DNA from: Pseudomonas sp. RIT288 | GTDB taxonomy: Bacteria; Pseudomonadota; Gammaproteobacteria; Pseudomonadales; Pseudomonadaceae | Assembly (NCBI RefSeq): GCF_000631985.1 | Contig: NZ_JFYN01000034.1 | Coordinates: 124,001 to 188,000 of the forward strand | Direction of reading: 5' to 3' | Length of the DNA stretch: 64,000 nucleotides | Shown: piece by piece, positions 32,946 through 41,555 of the stretch | Numbering within the stretch: position 1 is the stretch's first letter | Layout: each line of letters starts with the position of its first letter | Notes under the pieces: generated by a model | The model's input: the letters and a program-made list of their open reading frames with translations, nothing else | What the model was told of the DNA's origin: nothing | Databases searched by the model: none | Made by a program: the position numbers and the translations under genes

Positions 32946-33848
32946 ATGCTGAATAAACGCCACCTGCCATCGATCACCGCGTTGCAGTGCTTCGAGGCCG
33001 TGACCCGGCACCTGAGCTTCACCCGGGCCGCCGAGGAGCTGAACCTGACCCAGAGCGCTGTCAGCAAGCAAGTGGCGCAGCTTGAGGAGTTGTTGCAGCA
33101 CTTGTTGTTCCGCCGGGTGCGTCGGCGCTTGCAGATGACCCCGGCAGGGGATTTGTACCTGGTGGAAGTCCGAAAAATCCTCACTCAGGTGGAAATGTCC
33201 ACGCATTACCTGCGTTCCTACGGCGGCGAGACCGAAGTCCTGCGCGTTTCTACCCCTTCGACCTTCGGTGCCCGCTGGCTGGTGCCACGCCTGAAAGGCT
33301 GGCGCCTGCGCCACCCGTCGATCCATCTCGACTTGTGCAACGAGCAGGAGGCGGATGACTTGCTGCAAGGTCGCAGCGATCTGGCGTTCTATTTCGGCCA
33401 GGGTTCGCGTCCAGGCACCGAATGCCTGAAGCTGTTCGGCGAAGAGCTGGTGCCGGTCTGCGCACCCGGCAGCCTGCCGGACACGCCCTTCACCGACCCG
33501 ACGCAACTGACCGATCTGGTGCTGCTGCAAAATGCCTCGCGCCCGCAGGCGTGGCATGACTGGTTCGACAGTCAGGGTTACCACACCGAACACAGCTACC
33601 ACGGCCCGCGTTTCGAAACCTTTTATATGTGCATCCGTGCCGCTCAGGTCGGCTGCGGTGTGGCGCTGCTGCCACGGTTTCTGGTGGAAGAGGAATTGGC
33701 CGACGGCAAACTGGTCATTCCCTGGCAGCATGCAATGCCCAGTTCCGACGCCTATTACCTGGCCTACCCGGAACATGCGGCGGAAGTGCCGAAGGTGCGG
33801 GATTTTGTGAAGTGGATGCTCGAACAGATCGACGGCCCGAATGCCTGA
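32946..33848 (+). CDS. amaR: LysR family regulator AmaR
   Basis: A 300-residue LysR protein. The DNA-binding part reads LPSITALQCFEAVTRHLSFTR then ELNLTQSAVSKQVAQLEELL, and the effector domain begins near residue 92. It is divergent from amaB with 163 bases between the starts, the position of the lysine-pathway regulator next to amaAB in other Pseudomonas. Control of amaAB by a pathway intermediate is the natural inference. The symbol rests on synteny; a general GcvA-type regulator is the alternative. Confidence 0.82.
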   Translation: MLNKRHLPSITALQCFEAVTRHLSFTRAAEELNLTQSAVSKQVAQLEELLQHLLFRRVRRRLQMTPAGDLYLVEVRKILTQVEMSTHYLRSYGGETEVLRVSTPSTFGARWLVPRLKGWRLRHPSIHLDLCNEQEADDLLQGRSDLAFYFGQGSRPGTECLKLFGEELVPVCAPGSLPDTPFTDPTQLTDLVLLQNASRPQAWHDWFDSQGYHTEHSYHGPRFETFYMCIRAAQVGCGVALLPRFLVEEELADGKLVIPWQHAMPSSDAYYLAYPEHAAEVPKVRDFVKWMLEQIDGPNA

Positions 33849-33861
33849 CCCGATTGAAAAC

Positions 33862-33951
33862 TGTGGGAGCGAGCCTGCTCGCGAAGAGGCCGGCACATTC
33901 AATATCAATTTCGAGTGAAATGACGCCTTCGCGAGCAGGCTCGCTCCCACA
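33862..33951. repeat. REPIN (type C)
   Basis: TGTGGGAGCGAGCCTGCTCG and its inverse lie between amaR and pncB. Confidence 0.85.
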
Positions 33952-34062
33952 AGGGTTCTGCGGAGATCTAAAAAATTGCTGGCAATCTTCGTCCCTGATA
34001 TGCGCCACTAGCGTCATTGATTGATCCCGCGCAACCGCGCGGTGCACCTGGAGACCCCGTTT

Positions 34063-35286
34063 ATGAGCGAGAGTGTGTTTGCCGATCGCATCGTGCAGAA
34101 CCTGCTCGACACCGACTTCTACAAACTGACGATGATGCAGGCGGTGCTGCACAACTACCCCAACGTCGAAGTCGAATGGGAGTTCCGTTGCCGTAACAGC
34201 GAAGATCTGCGGCCGTATCTGGCCGAGATTCGCTACCAGATCGAGCGTCTGGCCGAGCTGAGCCTGAGTGCCGACCAGTTGAGTTTTCTCGAGCGCATCA
34301 CCTTCCTGAAACCGGATTTCCTGCGCTTTCTCGGACTGTTCCGCTTCAACCTGCGCTACCTGCACACCGGGATCGAGAACGGCGAACTGTTCATCCGTCT
34401 GCGTGGCCCGTGGCTGCATGTGATCCTCTACGAAGTGCCGCTGCTGGCGATCGTCAGCGAAGTGCGCAACCGCTATCGCTACCGGGAAATCGAACTGGTG
34501 CAGGCGCGTGAACAGCTGTATCGCAAGTTCGACTGGCTCAGCGCCAACGCTTCGACCGATGAACTGGCGCAATTGCAGGTCGCCGACTTCGGCACCCGCC
34601 GGCGCTTTTCGTACCGTGTGCAGGAAGAAGTGGTCAACGTGCTCAAGCACGATTTCCCGGGGCGCTTCGTCGGCACCAGCAACGTGCACCTGTCCCGCGA
34701 GCTGGACATGAAACCGCTGGGCACCATGGCCCATGAATGGATCATGGCCCACCAGCAACTCGGCCCACGGCTGATCGACAGCCAGATCGCCGCCCTCGAT
34801 TGCTGGGTGCGCGAGTACCGTGGTCTGCTCGGGATTGCACTCACCGACTGCATCACCACCGACGCGTTCCTCGGCGACTTCGACCTGTTCTTCGCCAAGC
34901 TCTTCGATGGTCTGCGCCACGATTCCGGGGATCCGGTGCAGTGGGGCGAAAAATGCATCGCCCACTACCACAAGCTCGGCATCGACCCGATGAGCAAGAC
35001 CCTGGTGTTCTCCGACAGCCTGACCCTGCCCAAGTCGCTGGAGATCTTCCGCGCGCTGCACGGGCGGATCAACGTCAGCTTTGGCATCGGCACCAACCTG
35101 ACCTGTGACATTCCGGGTGTCGAACCGATGAGCATCGTGCTTAAAATGACCGCCTGCAACGGCCAGCCGGTGGCGAAGATCTCCGACGAGCCAGGCAAGA
35201 CTCACTGTAAAGACCCGAATTTCGTCGCCTATTTGCGACATGTGTTCCAGGTTCCTGCCGTTTCCACCCTATCTAGCAAGGAGTGA
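34063..35286 (+). CDS. pncB: Nicotinate phosphoribosyltransferase PncB
   Basis: A 407-residue type II phosphoribosyltransferase that makes nicotinate mononucleotide from nicotinate, PRPP and ATP in the NAD salvage pathway. Characteristic segments are LLDTDFYKLTMMQAVLHNYP at the N-terminus, GTMAHEWIMAHQQ with the phosphorylated histidine, GLRHDSGDPVQWGEK, and FGIGTNLTCDIPG with the phosphate site. The start at 34063 was chosen by homology. It is followed after four bases by nadE, so the two NAD genes form an operon. Confidence 0.97.
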   Translation: MSESVFADRIVQNLLDTDFYKLTMMQAVLHNYPNVEVEWEFRCRNSEDLRPYLAEIRYQIERLAELSLSADQLSFLERITFLKPDFLRFLGLFRFNLRYLHTGIENGELFIRLRGPWLHVILYEVPLLAIVSEVRNRYRYREIELVQAREQLYRKFDWLSANASTDELAQLQVADFGTRRRFSYRVQEEVVNVLKHDFPGRFVGTSNVHLSRELDMKPLGTMAHEWIMAHQQLGPRLIDSQIAALDCWVREYRGLLGIALTDCITTDAFLGDFDLFFAKLFDGLRHDSGDPVQWGEKCIAHYHKLGIDPMSKTLVFSDSLTLPKSLEIFRALHGRINVSFGIGTNLTCDIPGVEPMSIVLKMTACNGQPVAKISDEPGKTHCKDPNFVAYLRHVFQVPAVSTLSSKE

Positions 35287-35290
35287 ATTC

Positions 35291-36118
35291 ATGCAAGCCG
35301 TACAGCGTGAGATTGCTGAACAGCTCAAGGTACAACCGCCATTCGCCGGGCATCAGGCCCTCGAAGCGGAAGTCGCCCGGCGCATCACCTTTATCCAGGA
35401 CTGCCTGGTCAATTCCGGCCTCAAGACCCTGGTGCTGGGCATCAGCGGCGGTGTCGACTCGCTGACCGCCGGCCTTTTGGCCCAGCGCGCCATGCGTGAA
35501 CTGCGCGAGCGCACCGGCGACAACGCCTACAAATTCATTGCCGTGCGCCTGCCGTACGAAACCCAGTTCGATGAGCACGATGCGCAAGCCTCGGTGGATT
35601 TCATCGCCCCGGACGAACGCCACACCGTGAACATCGGCCCGGCGGTCAAATCACTGGCCAAGGAAGTGGCGGCGTTCGAAGGCAAACATGCGGTGTCGGT
35701 GGATTTCGTGCTCGGCAACACCAAGGCGCGGATGCGCATGGTCGCCCAGTACACCATCGCCGGCGCGGCGCACGGCCTGGTGATCGGCACCGACCACGCG
35801 GCGGAAGCGGTGATGGGCTTCTTCACCAAGTTCGGTGACGGCGCCTGCGACCTGGCCCCGCTCAGCGGTCTGGTGAAAAACCAGGTTCGCGCGATCGCCC
35901 GCAGCTTCGGCGCGCCGGAATCGCTGGTGGAAAAAGTGCCGACCGCGGATCTGGAAGACTTGTCGCCGGGCAAACCGGACGAAGCGTCCCACGGCGTGAC
36001 CTACGCCGAGATCGACGCCTTCCTGCACGGCGAGCCGGTGCGTCAGGAAGCGTTCGACATCATCGTCAACACGTACAACAAGACCCATCACAAACGGGTC
36101 ATGCCGTTCGCGCCATAA
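35291..36118 (+). CDS. nadE: Ammonia-dependent NAD+ synthetase NadE
   Basis: A 275-residue N-type ATP pyrophosphatase that amidates nicotinate adenine dinucleotide to NAD+ using free ammonia. The SGGVDS loop is in LVLGISGGVDSLTAGL, and VIGTDHAAEAVMGFFTKFGDGACDLAPLSGL with KVPTADLEDLSPGKPDE are family signatures. The short form without a glutaminase domain is normal in Pseudomonas. The AAGGAG site overlaps the pncB stop region, supporting the start at 35291. Confidence 0.97.
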   Translation: MQAVQREIAEQLKVQPPFAGHQALEAEVARRITFIQDCLVNSGLKTLVLGISGGVDSLTAGLLAQRAMRELRERTGDNAYKFIAVRLPYETQFDEHDAQASVDFIAPDERHTVNIGPAVKSLAKEVAAFEGKHAVSVDFVLGNTKARMRMVAQYTIAGAAHGLVIGTDHAAEAVMGFFTKFGDGACDLAPLSGLVKNQVRAIARSFGAPESLVEKVPTADLEDLSPGKPDEASHGVTYAEIDAFLHGEPVRQEAFDIIVNTYNKTHHKRVMPFAP

Positions 36119-36132
36119 GTTGTGCTGGAACC

Positions 36133-36234
36133 TGTAGGAGCTGTCGAGTGAAACGAGGCTGCGATCTTTTGATCTTCAAAAACAACATCAAAAGATCGTC
36201 CGATCGCGGCCCGAGCCTTCGGCAGCTCCTGCAG
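36133..36234. repeat. REPIN (type B, degenerate)
   Basis: TGTAGGAGCTGTCGAGTGAA on the left and GAGCCTTCGGCAGCTCCTGC on the right, with GATCTTTTGATC-type centre, between nadE and azu. Confidence 0.75.
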
Positions 36235-36237
36235 AAA

Positions 36238-36269
36238 ACAAAAAAGCGTCCCGAGGGACGCTTTTTTTG
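36238..36269 (-). terminator. Terminator of azu (bidirectional)
   Basis: AAAAAAGCGTCCC-GA-GGGACGCTTTTTTT has U runs on both strands, so it can end the azu message and also that of nadE. Confidence 0.9.
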
Positions 36270-36281
36270 TGCCTGAATCAA

Positions 36282-36728
36282 TTACTTCACAGCAATGGTG
36301 CCTTTCATCATCGAGATGTGGCCCGGGAAGGAGCAGAAGAAGCCGTAGTCAGTGCCAGCGGTCAGCTTCGATACGTCGATGGTCAGCGTGTCTTTTTCGC
36401 CGGCGCCGATGATCTTGGTGTGAGCAATAACGCGCTCGTCGCCGTCTTTCAGGTAGTTCTTGTCGATGCCCGCGGCCAGGCCGTCGGTGGCGATCGGCTG
36501 CATGTCAGCGGTTTTGCTGACCACCAGGTTATGGCCCATGACATTCTTCGGCAGGTTGCCGGAGTGGGTCAGTTCGACGGTGAAGGTCTTGCAGCTCTTG
36601 TCGATCACGATCTCCTTGGTGTTGAAGGACATCTGGTCGGTGGAATCAACGGTGGTTTTGCACTCGGCAGCCATCAATTGGCTGCTGGCCAGCGCCAGCA
36701 GGGATACCGCAACAACTTTGGAAAACAT
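36282..36728 (-). CDS. azu: Azurin (periplasmic blue copper protein)
   Basis: A 148-residue precursor. The signal peptide MFSKVVAVSLLALASSQLMA is cut before AECKTTVDSTDQM, which gives a 128-residue mature protein as in P. aeruginosa. Copper ligands are all present: His in MGHNLVVSK, and the Cys, His and Met of FFCSFPGHISMMKG. The structural disulfide pair is ECKTT and KSCKTF. Azurin passes single electrons in the periplasm, linked to denitrification and redox stress. An Anr-type site lies upstream. The start is at the signal peptide methionine with a GGAG site. Confidence 0.97.
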   Translation of the reverse strand: MFSKVVAVSLLALASSQLMAAECKTTVDSTDQMSFNTKEIVIDKSCKTFTVELTHSGNLPKNVMGHNLVVSKTADMQPIATDGLAAGIDKNYLKDGDERVIAHTKIIGAGEKDTLTIDVSKLTAGTDYGFFCSFPGHISMMKGTIAVK

Positions 36729-36800
36729 GGTGAATCTCCAAGGCAGGGTTAACAAAAACACTAATGGTGGAAAGACTGCCTGAAATCTTCGCAAGTTCCT

Positions 36801-36814
36801 ATGACTTGAGTCAA
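36801..36814 (-). promoter_or_regulatory. Anr/Dnr-type box upstream of azu
   Basis: Minus strand TTGACTCAAGTCAT fits the Anr consensus TTGAY-N4-RTCAA with one mismatch at the end. At -41.5 it would place the start point near 36766, a sensible 38 bases before azu. P. aeruginosa azu is known to be under Anr control. Confidence 0.55.
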
Positions 36815-36920
36815 AAATTGTATACAACTTTCAGGCTATGACATTCATCGAAACAATCTACCGGCCAGATTCCCCGGCCCGGCCTATGATCGGCGCATCT
36901 ACTGAAACGGAGTGCCTGTC

Positions 36921-37010
36921 ATGTTCTTTAACGGTCTGTTGTGCAGTTTGCTCGCCGCCTACGCCTGTGGCGCCAGCGGTACCTTTGAATCGCCAGAACG
37001 CGAAGCTTAG
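36921..37010 (+). CDS. Putative 29-residue small protein
   Basis: ATG at 36921 preceded by CGGAGTGCCTGTC opens a 29-codon frame MFFNGLLCSLLAAYACGASG and a charged tail SPEREA. The hydrophobic N-half with a cysteine after LLAAYA looks like a tiny membrane peptide or lipoprotein. It lies 58 bases upstream of the LOG-family gene and could also be a leader peptide for it. The reading frame is supported only by its binding site and composition. Confidence 0.35.
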   Translation: MFFNGLLCSLLAAYACGASGTFESPEREA

Positions 37011-37068
37011 CCCTTGGATCAAGACGTGCCAGCCATTACCCTGTGACGGATTGACCCAGGAGGAAGGC

Positions 37069-37656
37069 ATGTCTCTCAAATCCGTTTGTGTATTTTGCGG
37101 TGCCAACGCCGGCACTGATCCGGCTTACACCGAAGCCGCCCAGGCCCTTGGCCGGGCGCTCGCCGAGCGTCAGCTGACGCTGGTTTACGGTGGTGGTGCC
37201 GTGGGCCTGATGGGCCTGGTGGCGGACGCCGCGCTGGCCGCCGGCGGCGAAGTGATCGGGATCATCCCGCAAAGCCTGATGGACAAAGAGATCGGCCACA
37301 AAAGCCTGACGCGCCTCGAAGTCGTCGATGGCATGCACGCGCGCAAGGCACGCATGGCCGAGCTGAGCGATGCGTTCATCGCATTGCCCGGCGGTCTCGG
37401 CACGCTGGAAGAGCTGTTCGAAGTCTGGACCTGGGGCCAGCTCGGTTACCACGGCAAACCGCTGGGGCTGCTTGAGGTGAACGGTTTTTACAGCAAACTC
37501 ACGGCTTTTCTTGACCATATCGTCGGCGAAGGCTTCGTTCGCGCCCCACACCGTGACATGCTGCAAGTGAGCGAATCAGCGCAAACGCTGCTCGATGCCC
37601 TGGATAACTGGAAGCCGACCGTCACACCCAAGTGGGTCGACCAAAAACCCGGCTAA
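37069..37656 (+). CDS. LOG family protein (TIGR00730, cytokinin riboside phosphoribohydrolase type)
   Basis: A 195-residue Rossmann-fold protein. The hallmark PGGLGTLEELFEVWTW (PGGxGTxxE) near residue 105 holds the catalytic glutamate, and LVYGGGAVGLMGLVADAAL forms the nucleotide loop. Enzymes of this group release the base from nucleoside monophosphates; in bacteria they act as nucleotide hydrolases of unclear duty. A strong AGGAGGAAGGC site fixes the start at 37069. It corresponds in position to PA4923 next to azurin. Confidence 0.92.
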   Translation: MSLKSVCVFCGANAGTDPAYTEAAQALGRALAERQLTLVYGGGAVGLMGLVADAALAAGGEVIGIIPQSLMDKEIGHKSLTRLEVVDGMHARKARMAELSDAFIALPGGLGTLEELFEVWTWGQLGYHGKPLGLLEVNGFYSKLTAFLDHIVGEGFVRAPHRDMLQVSESAQTLLDALDNWKPTVTPKWVDQKPG

Positions 37657-37724
37657 CCGCCAGGCACCGATACAGGGCAGAATACGCGCCGCTCAACCTC
37701 ACCTTCGACCCCAGAGGATCGCCC

Positions 37725-37910
37725 ATGGCCAAACCCAATTACTCCTTCGCCAAACGTCAACGAGACCTGGAAAAGGAAAAGAAGAAAGAGGAAAAGCTTC
37801 AGCGCAAGAAACAAATGGCTGAAGAAGCGGCACTGAACCCTGACGGGGAAGTGGCGACTGATGTCGATGATGATGTTGATGCACCGAAAGACCAGGCGCC
37901 TGACGCCTGA
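37725..37910 (+). CDS. Small charged protein of unknown function (61 residues)
   Basis: The N-half is a very basic, Lys/Glu-rich helix (NYSFAKRQRDLEKEKKKEEK) likely to form a coiled coil; the C-half is acidic and disordered (DGEVATDVDDDVDAPKDQAPDA). There is no membrane segment or cysteine. AGAGGATC lies before the ATG. The start MAKPNYSFAKRQRDLEKEK is familiar from small Pseudomonas proteins, at the place of PA4924. The function is not known. Confidence 0.75.
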   Translation: MAKPNYSFAKRQRDLEKEKKKEEKLQRKKQMAEEAALNPDGEVATDVDDDVDAPKDQAPDA

Positions 37911-37944
37911 GCTGATTGCTGACTCGCTCCCTGAGGGGGCGATC

Positions 37945-38066
37945 TGTGGTGAGGGGATTTATCCCCGATGGGTCGCGAAGCGGCCCCCGCGTCCGGCCAA
38001 ATCGAATGAGTTGTCTGGATTGGGCGACTGCTTCGCAGCCGATCGGGGATAAATCCCCTCACCACA
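37945..38066. repeat. REPIN (type E)
   Basis: TGTGGTGAGGGGATTTATCC and its inverse GGGGATAAATCCCCTCACCA form a repeat family seen only once here, with a GCGACTGCTTCGCAGCC-type inner symmetry. Confidence 0.8.
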
Positions 38067-38090
38067 ACGGCTCCCCCCAGTGAAGTTTCC

Positions 38091-38981
38091 TTACTCCAAT
38101 GGCATCACCGTGACCCGCACCTCCGGGTCGTGGCTACCGCCCCCCAGAATCACCCCGCGCAATGGCGACACATCGGAAAAATCCCGGCCCCACGCCAGAG
38201 TGATGTGCTCCAGCGCCGGCTGCACGTTGTTGGTCGGATCGAAATCCACCCAGCCCAACACCGGACAGAACACCGAGACCCAGGCATGCGACGCGTCGGC
38301 GCCGATCAGCCGTGGCTGTCCCGGCGGCGGCTGGGTCAGCAGATAACCACTGATGTAGCGCGCTGCCAGCCCTCGCGAGCGCACGCACGCGAGCATCAGA
38401 TGCGCGAAGTCCTGACACACGCCACGCCGGCGCTCCAGCACCTCGACCAGCGGCGTCGCCACTTGCGTGGCCTCGGCATCGAAGGTGAATTCGCTGAAAA
38501 TCTTCTGCATCAAGGCCTGCACGCCCAGCAACAAGGGCATGCCTGGAGGAAAACAGCTTTCGGAAAACTCGACGAAGCTGCGTTTCAAATGCACGTAAGG
38601 TGATTGAAACCGATAGCGACAAGCCTCCAGCATTTCGACGGACAACGGCTGGCTGCTGTAGGTCAGCGCATCACGCGTCTGCTCCCACGCCGGGGACAGA
38701 CTGAAATCCGCCAGTGGCCGCGCCAGCACCTCAACCGTGAGTCGGGCGTTGACCTGCAACTCATCATGCGGGCGCTCGAAGGCCAGTCGGGTCAGCGGAT
38801 TGCCGAACACATCCAGTTCATCCCGCCGCGAGGTCGGCTGCGGGCTGATCAGCAATTGCTGCTCGGTGCAGCGCTGCCATGTGCACTCACGCGGCCACAG
38901 GTGCGCCAATTGCTGTGCCAGCGACACCGGACTGTCGTAGTGGTAACAGGTGTCGTGGAAGATCTGGTAATGAGCGCTCAT
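38091..38981 (-). CDS. Transglutaminase-like cysteine peptidase, ATP-grasp cluster
   Basis: A 296-residue protein with the bacterial transglutaminase N-domain (residues 1-95, a beta-rich region starting HYQIFHDTCYHYDSPVSLAQ) and a papain-like core. The catalytic triad can be read as Cys189 in RRRGVCQDFAHL, His232 in DASHAWVSV and Asp248 in WVDFDPTNN. No signal peptide, so it is cytoplasmic. It overlaps the ATP-grasp gene by one base, so the two are translated together. Predicted activity is hydrolysis or transfer at an amide or peptide bond; the substrate is unknown. Confidence 0.88.
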   Translation of the reverse strand: MSAHYQIFHDTCYHYDSPVSLAQQLAHLWPRECTWQRCTEQQLLISPQPTSRRDELDVFGNPLTRLAFERPHDELQVNARLTVEVLARPLADFSLSPAWEQTRDALTYSSQPLSVEMLEACRYRFQSPYVHLKRSFVEFSESCFPPGMPLLLGVQALMQKIFSEFTFDAEATQVATPLVEVLERRRGVCQDFAHLMLACVRSRGLAARYISGYLLTQPPPGQPRLIGADASHAWVSVFCPVLGWVDFDPTNNVQPALEHITLAWGRDFSDVSPLRGVILGGGSHDPEVRVTVMPLE

Positions 38982-41467
38982 CAGACGGACACCGTACGCT
39001 GGCTGACATCATCGACATGGGCAAAATGGCGTAACGCCAGACGATCGGACACCTGACCGCTGGCCTCGGCAATCTCCTGCAGCAGATCCGCCAGACCATC
39101 GAGCGCGGCACGCACGCTGTTCTCTCCGAACAGCGGGTTCTCCAGACAACCCAGATCGAACCGCGCCAGACGCTCGACCAATGGCGACAGCCCGGCCTCA
39201 CGAGGCACACCGAAATCATCGTTCAAGCGTTTCAAAGTGCGGGTCACCAGTTTCAACTGGAACAGCACCGCGTGCGGGTTCTGTTCATCCAGCAGCAACA
39301 GGTCGAGCACCGGAATCAACTGCGCCACCGCCAGATACCGCGAACGGTAAGTGATGCTGCTATTGCCCAGCTCCAGCAGCCATTCCAGCCCGGCCTGATC
39401 GAACGCCCCGGCGCCGCGCAGAAACGCCGCCAGGCTGCTGCTGAGAAACTGCAACCGTTCGATGCGCCGGCCGATCATCAGGAAGCGCCAGCCTTCGTCG
39501 CGGGTCATGTCGTCGAGCGCGAAACCCGAGAGCGCCGCCAGCGACATCACCAGCCGGTTGAGGAAATCCAGCAACTCGCCGAAGTCCGGCTCTTCGGTGT
39601 CCAGTTCCAGCGCCTCGCGCTGCAACTCGACCAACGCCTGCCAGTTCTCCCGCGAAAGCTTGCCGCGCACCTGCGAGGCCGCCCACTGCAAGCGCTGCAG
39701 GTTGGAGCGCAGGCTGAACGACCAGTCCTCGCCGAGCAGCGCCGCCAGCAGCCGCTCCGGCAACTCCCCCTCCTCCGGCAGCAACATCAGACGCTCGCCC
39801 AGCTCCACGGCCGCCTGCAAGGCTTGCGGATCATCGCCATCGACATAACGCGCAAGCATGATCCGCAGCAGTCGCGCGCTGTCGTCGCAACGCTCGCAGT
39901 AACGGCCGAACCAGAACAGGTTCTCCACCACCCGCGAGGGCAGGTACGGGTCACGGCGCACCAGATCGTGTACGCCGACGTTGCGCTGGGTTTTCCATTG
40001 TTCGCCACTCGGCGCACGATCGCCCAGCACCCAGGTGTCCTTGCTCGCGCCACCGCGCTGCATCGATACCACTTCGGCATCGGCCTCGGCGGCGACCCGG
40101 GTCAGGCCACCGGGCAACACCCGATAGGCTTCACCACCGGCCACCGCGTACACGCGCATGCCGATCGCCCGCGGTTGCAGTTGGCCGTCTTCGGCCTGCC
40201 AGATCGGCGCCTGGGACAGCTGCGCCAGTTCTTGCGCGACATAGGCGTATGGCCGCGCCTGCATGCGCTCGGCGAGTGCCTGGCGCTGTTGTTCACTCAG
40301 ATCGCGGCCAAATACCGGAACGAAACTTTGTGAGGGGAATGCCGGTTTGATCAGCAGCTCCGGAAGCTTTTCCAGCGCCTGCGCCAATACCGGCGCCTCG
40401 CCGCACCACCAGGTGGCGATGGACGGCAGGAGCAGTTCTTCGCCGAACAGGTACTGATTGATCTTCGGCAGGAATCCGAGCAATCCCGGTGACTCCAACA
40501 CGCCGCTGCCCAGGGCATTGGCCACCAGCACCCGGCCCTGACGCACCGCTTCCAGCAAGCCGGGCACACCAAGTGCCGAATCGGTGCGCAGCTCCAGCGG
40601 ATCGCAGAAGTCATCGTCGAGCCGACGCATGATCGCGTGCACCCGGCGCAGACCGCTGAGGGTTTTCAGGTACACCGTGGCATCGCGCACGGTGAGGTCG
40701 CCGCCCTCGACCAGCGGATAACCGAGCTGGCGCGCCAGATAAAGGTGTTCGAAGTAGCTTTCGTTAAAGCGCCCCGGCGTCAGCAGCACCACCAGCGGCG
40801 CGTCGTCAGCACACGGCGCCTGACGCGCGAGGGTTTCCTGCAGGGTGCGGAAGAAACCGGCCAGATGCTGCACTTTCAGATCGCGGTACAACTCGGGAAA
40901 CGCCCGCGAAACGATGGTACGGTTTTCCAGCGCATAACCGGCGCCCGAGGGTGCCTGGGTACGATCCGCCGTGACCCACCAGCGCCCGTCCGGCGTGCGC
41001 GCCAGGTCCACGGCGTACAGATGCAGAAAGGCCCCTTCAGGCGGAGCAATGCCCTGACAGGGCCAGAGAAAATTGTTGTGGCCGAACACCAGCTCCGCCG
41101 GTAACAACCCTTCGCTGATCAGCCGCTGCGGCCCATACAGATCGGCCAGTACCGCGTTCAGCAGGCGTGCACGCTGGGCAATCCCCGCCGACAGATGCTG
41201 CCACTCGTCAGCGGCGATCACGTGCGGCAGCAGGTCCAGCTCCCACGGGCGGTCAGCGCCCTTGGGATCGGCATAGACGTTGTAGGTCACGCCGTTTTCC
41301 TGAATCTGTCGGGTCAGCAATGCCTGCCGCTGCACCAATTGCGTCGGGGTGCTGCGCTGCAATTGATCGAACAGCCGCCGCCAGTGCGGGCGCACTTCCC
41401 CGCTGTCATTCAGCAGTTCGTGATAAGTACCCGCGGTCAGCGGGTAGCGGTCTAGCAGGTCAGGCAT
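38981..41467 (-). CDS. Circularly permuted ATP-grasp / alpha-E fusion protein
   Basis: An 828-residue two-domain protein. Residues about 60-480 are a circularly permuted ATP-grasp domain (families DUF404/DUF407): NGVTYNVYADPKG, RPWELDLLPHVI, LLTPGRFNESYFEHLYLARQ, the LVEGGDLTVRDATVYLKT region, and LLIKPAFPSQSFVPVFG. Residues about 508-825 are the all-helical alpha-E domain (DUF403) that begins LPSRVVENLFWFGRYCERCD. The two are often separate genes; here they are fused. ATP-grasp enzymes join a carboxylate to an amine using ATP, so it may build an amino acid or peptide conjugate. The family was predicted by comparative genomics to make or modify peptides but has no established product that I know of. 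Confidence 0.88.
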   Translation of the reverse strand: MPDLLDRYPLTAGTYHELLNDSGEVRPHWRRLFDQLQRSTPTQLVQRQALLTRQIQENGVTYNVYADPKGADRPWELDLLPHVIAADEWQHLSAGIAQRARLLNAVLADLYGPQRLISEGLLPAELVFGHNNFLWPCQGIAPPEGAFLHLYAVDLARTPDGRWWVTADRTQAPSGAGYALENRTIVSRAFPELYRDLKVQHLAGFFRTLQETLARQAPCADDAPLVVLLTPGRFNESYFEHLYLARQLGYPLVEGGDLTVRDATVYLKTLSGLRRVHAIMRRLDDDFCDPLELRTDSALGVPGLLEAVRQGRVLVANALGSGVLESPGLLGFLPKINQYLFGEELLLPSIATWWCGEAPVLAQALEKLPELLIKPAFPSQSFVPVFGRDLSEQQRQALAERMQARPYAYVAQELAQLSQAPIWQAEDGQLQPRAIGMRVYAVAGGEAYRVLPGGLTRVAAEADAEVVSMQRGGASKDTWVLGDRAPSGEQWKTQRNVGVHDLVRRDPYLPSRVVENLFWFGRYCERCDDSARLLRIMLARYVDGDDPQALQAAVELGERLMLLPEEGELPERLLAALLGEDWSFSLRSNLQRLQWAASQVRGKLSRENWQALVELQREALELDTEEPDFGELLDFLNRLVMSLAALSGFALDDMTRDEGWRFLMIGRRIERLQFLSSSLAAFLRGAGAFDQAGLEWLLELGNSSITYRSRYLAVAQLIPVLDLLLLDEQNPHAVLFQLKLVTRTLKRLNDDFGVPREAGLSPLVERLARFDLGCLENPLFGENSVRAALDGLADLLQEIAEASGQVSDRLALRHFAHVDDVSQRTVSV

Positions 41468-41512
41468 GGAAAGCTCGGCAGACAGCAGGGAACGGTCAGA
41501 CTAACGCAGGCA

Positions 41513-41549
41513 CATGACGTGCGGATATACGAAAAATCCGCATGTCGTG
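41513..41549. other. Hairpin between the two large cluster genes
   Basis: CATGACGTGCGGAT (41513-41526) pairs with ATCCGCATGTCGTG (41536-41549), the pairing being weaker at two positions on the minus strand. It lies in the 88-base gap after the DUF2126 gene and before the ATP-grasp gene and may set their relative expression. No U run follows, so it is not a typical terminator. Confidence 0.45.
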
Positions 41550-41555
41550 CAGGAC

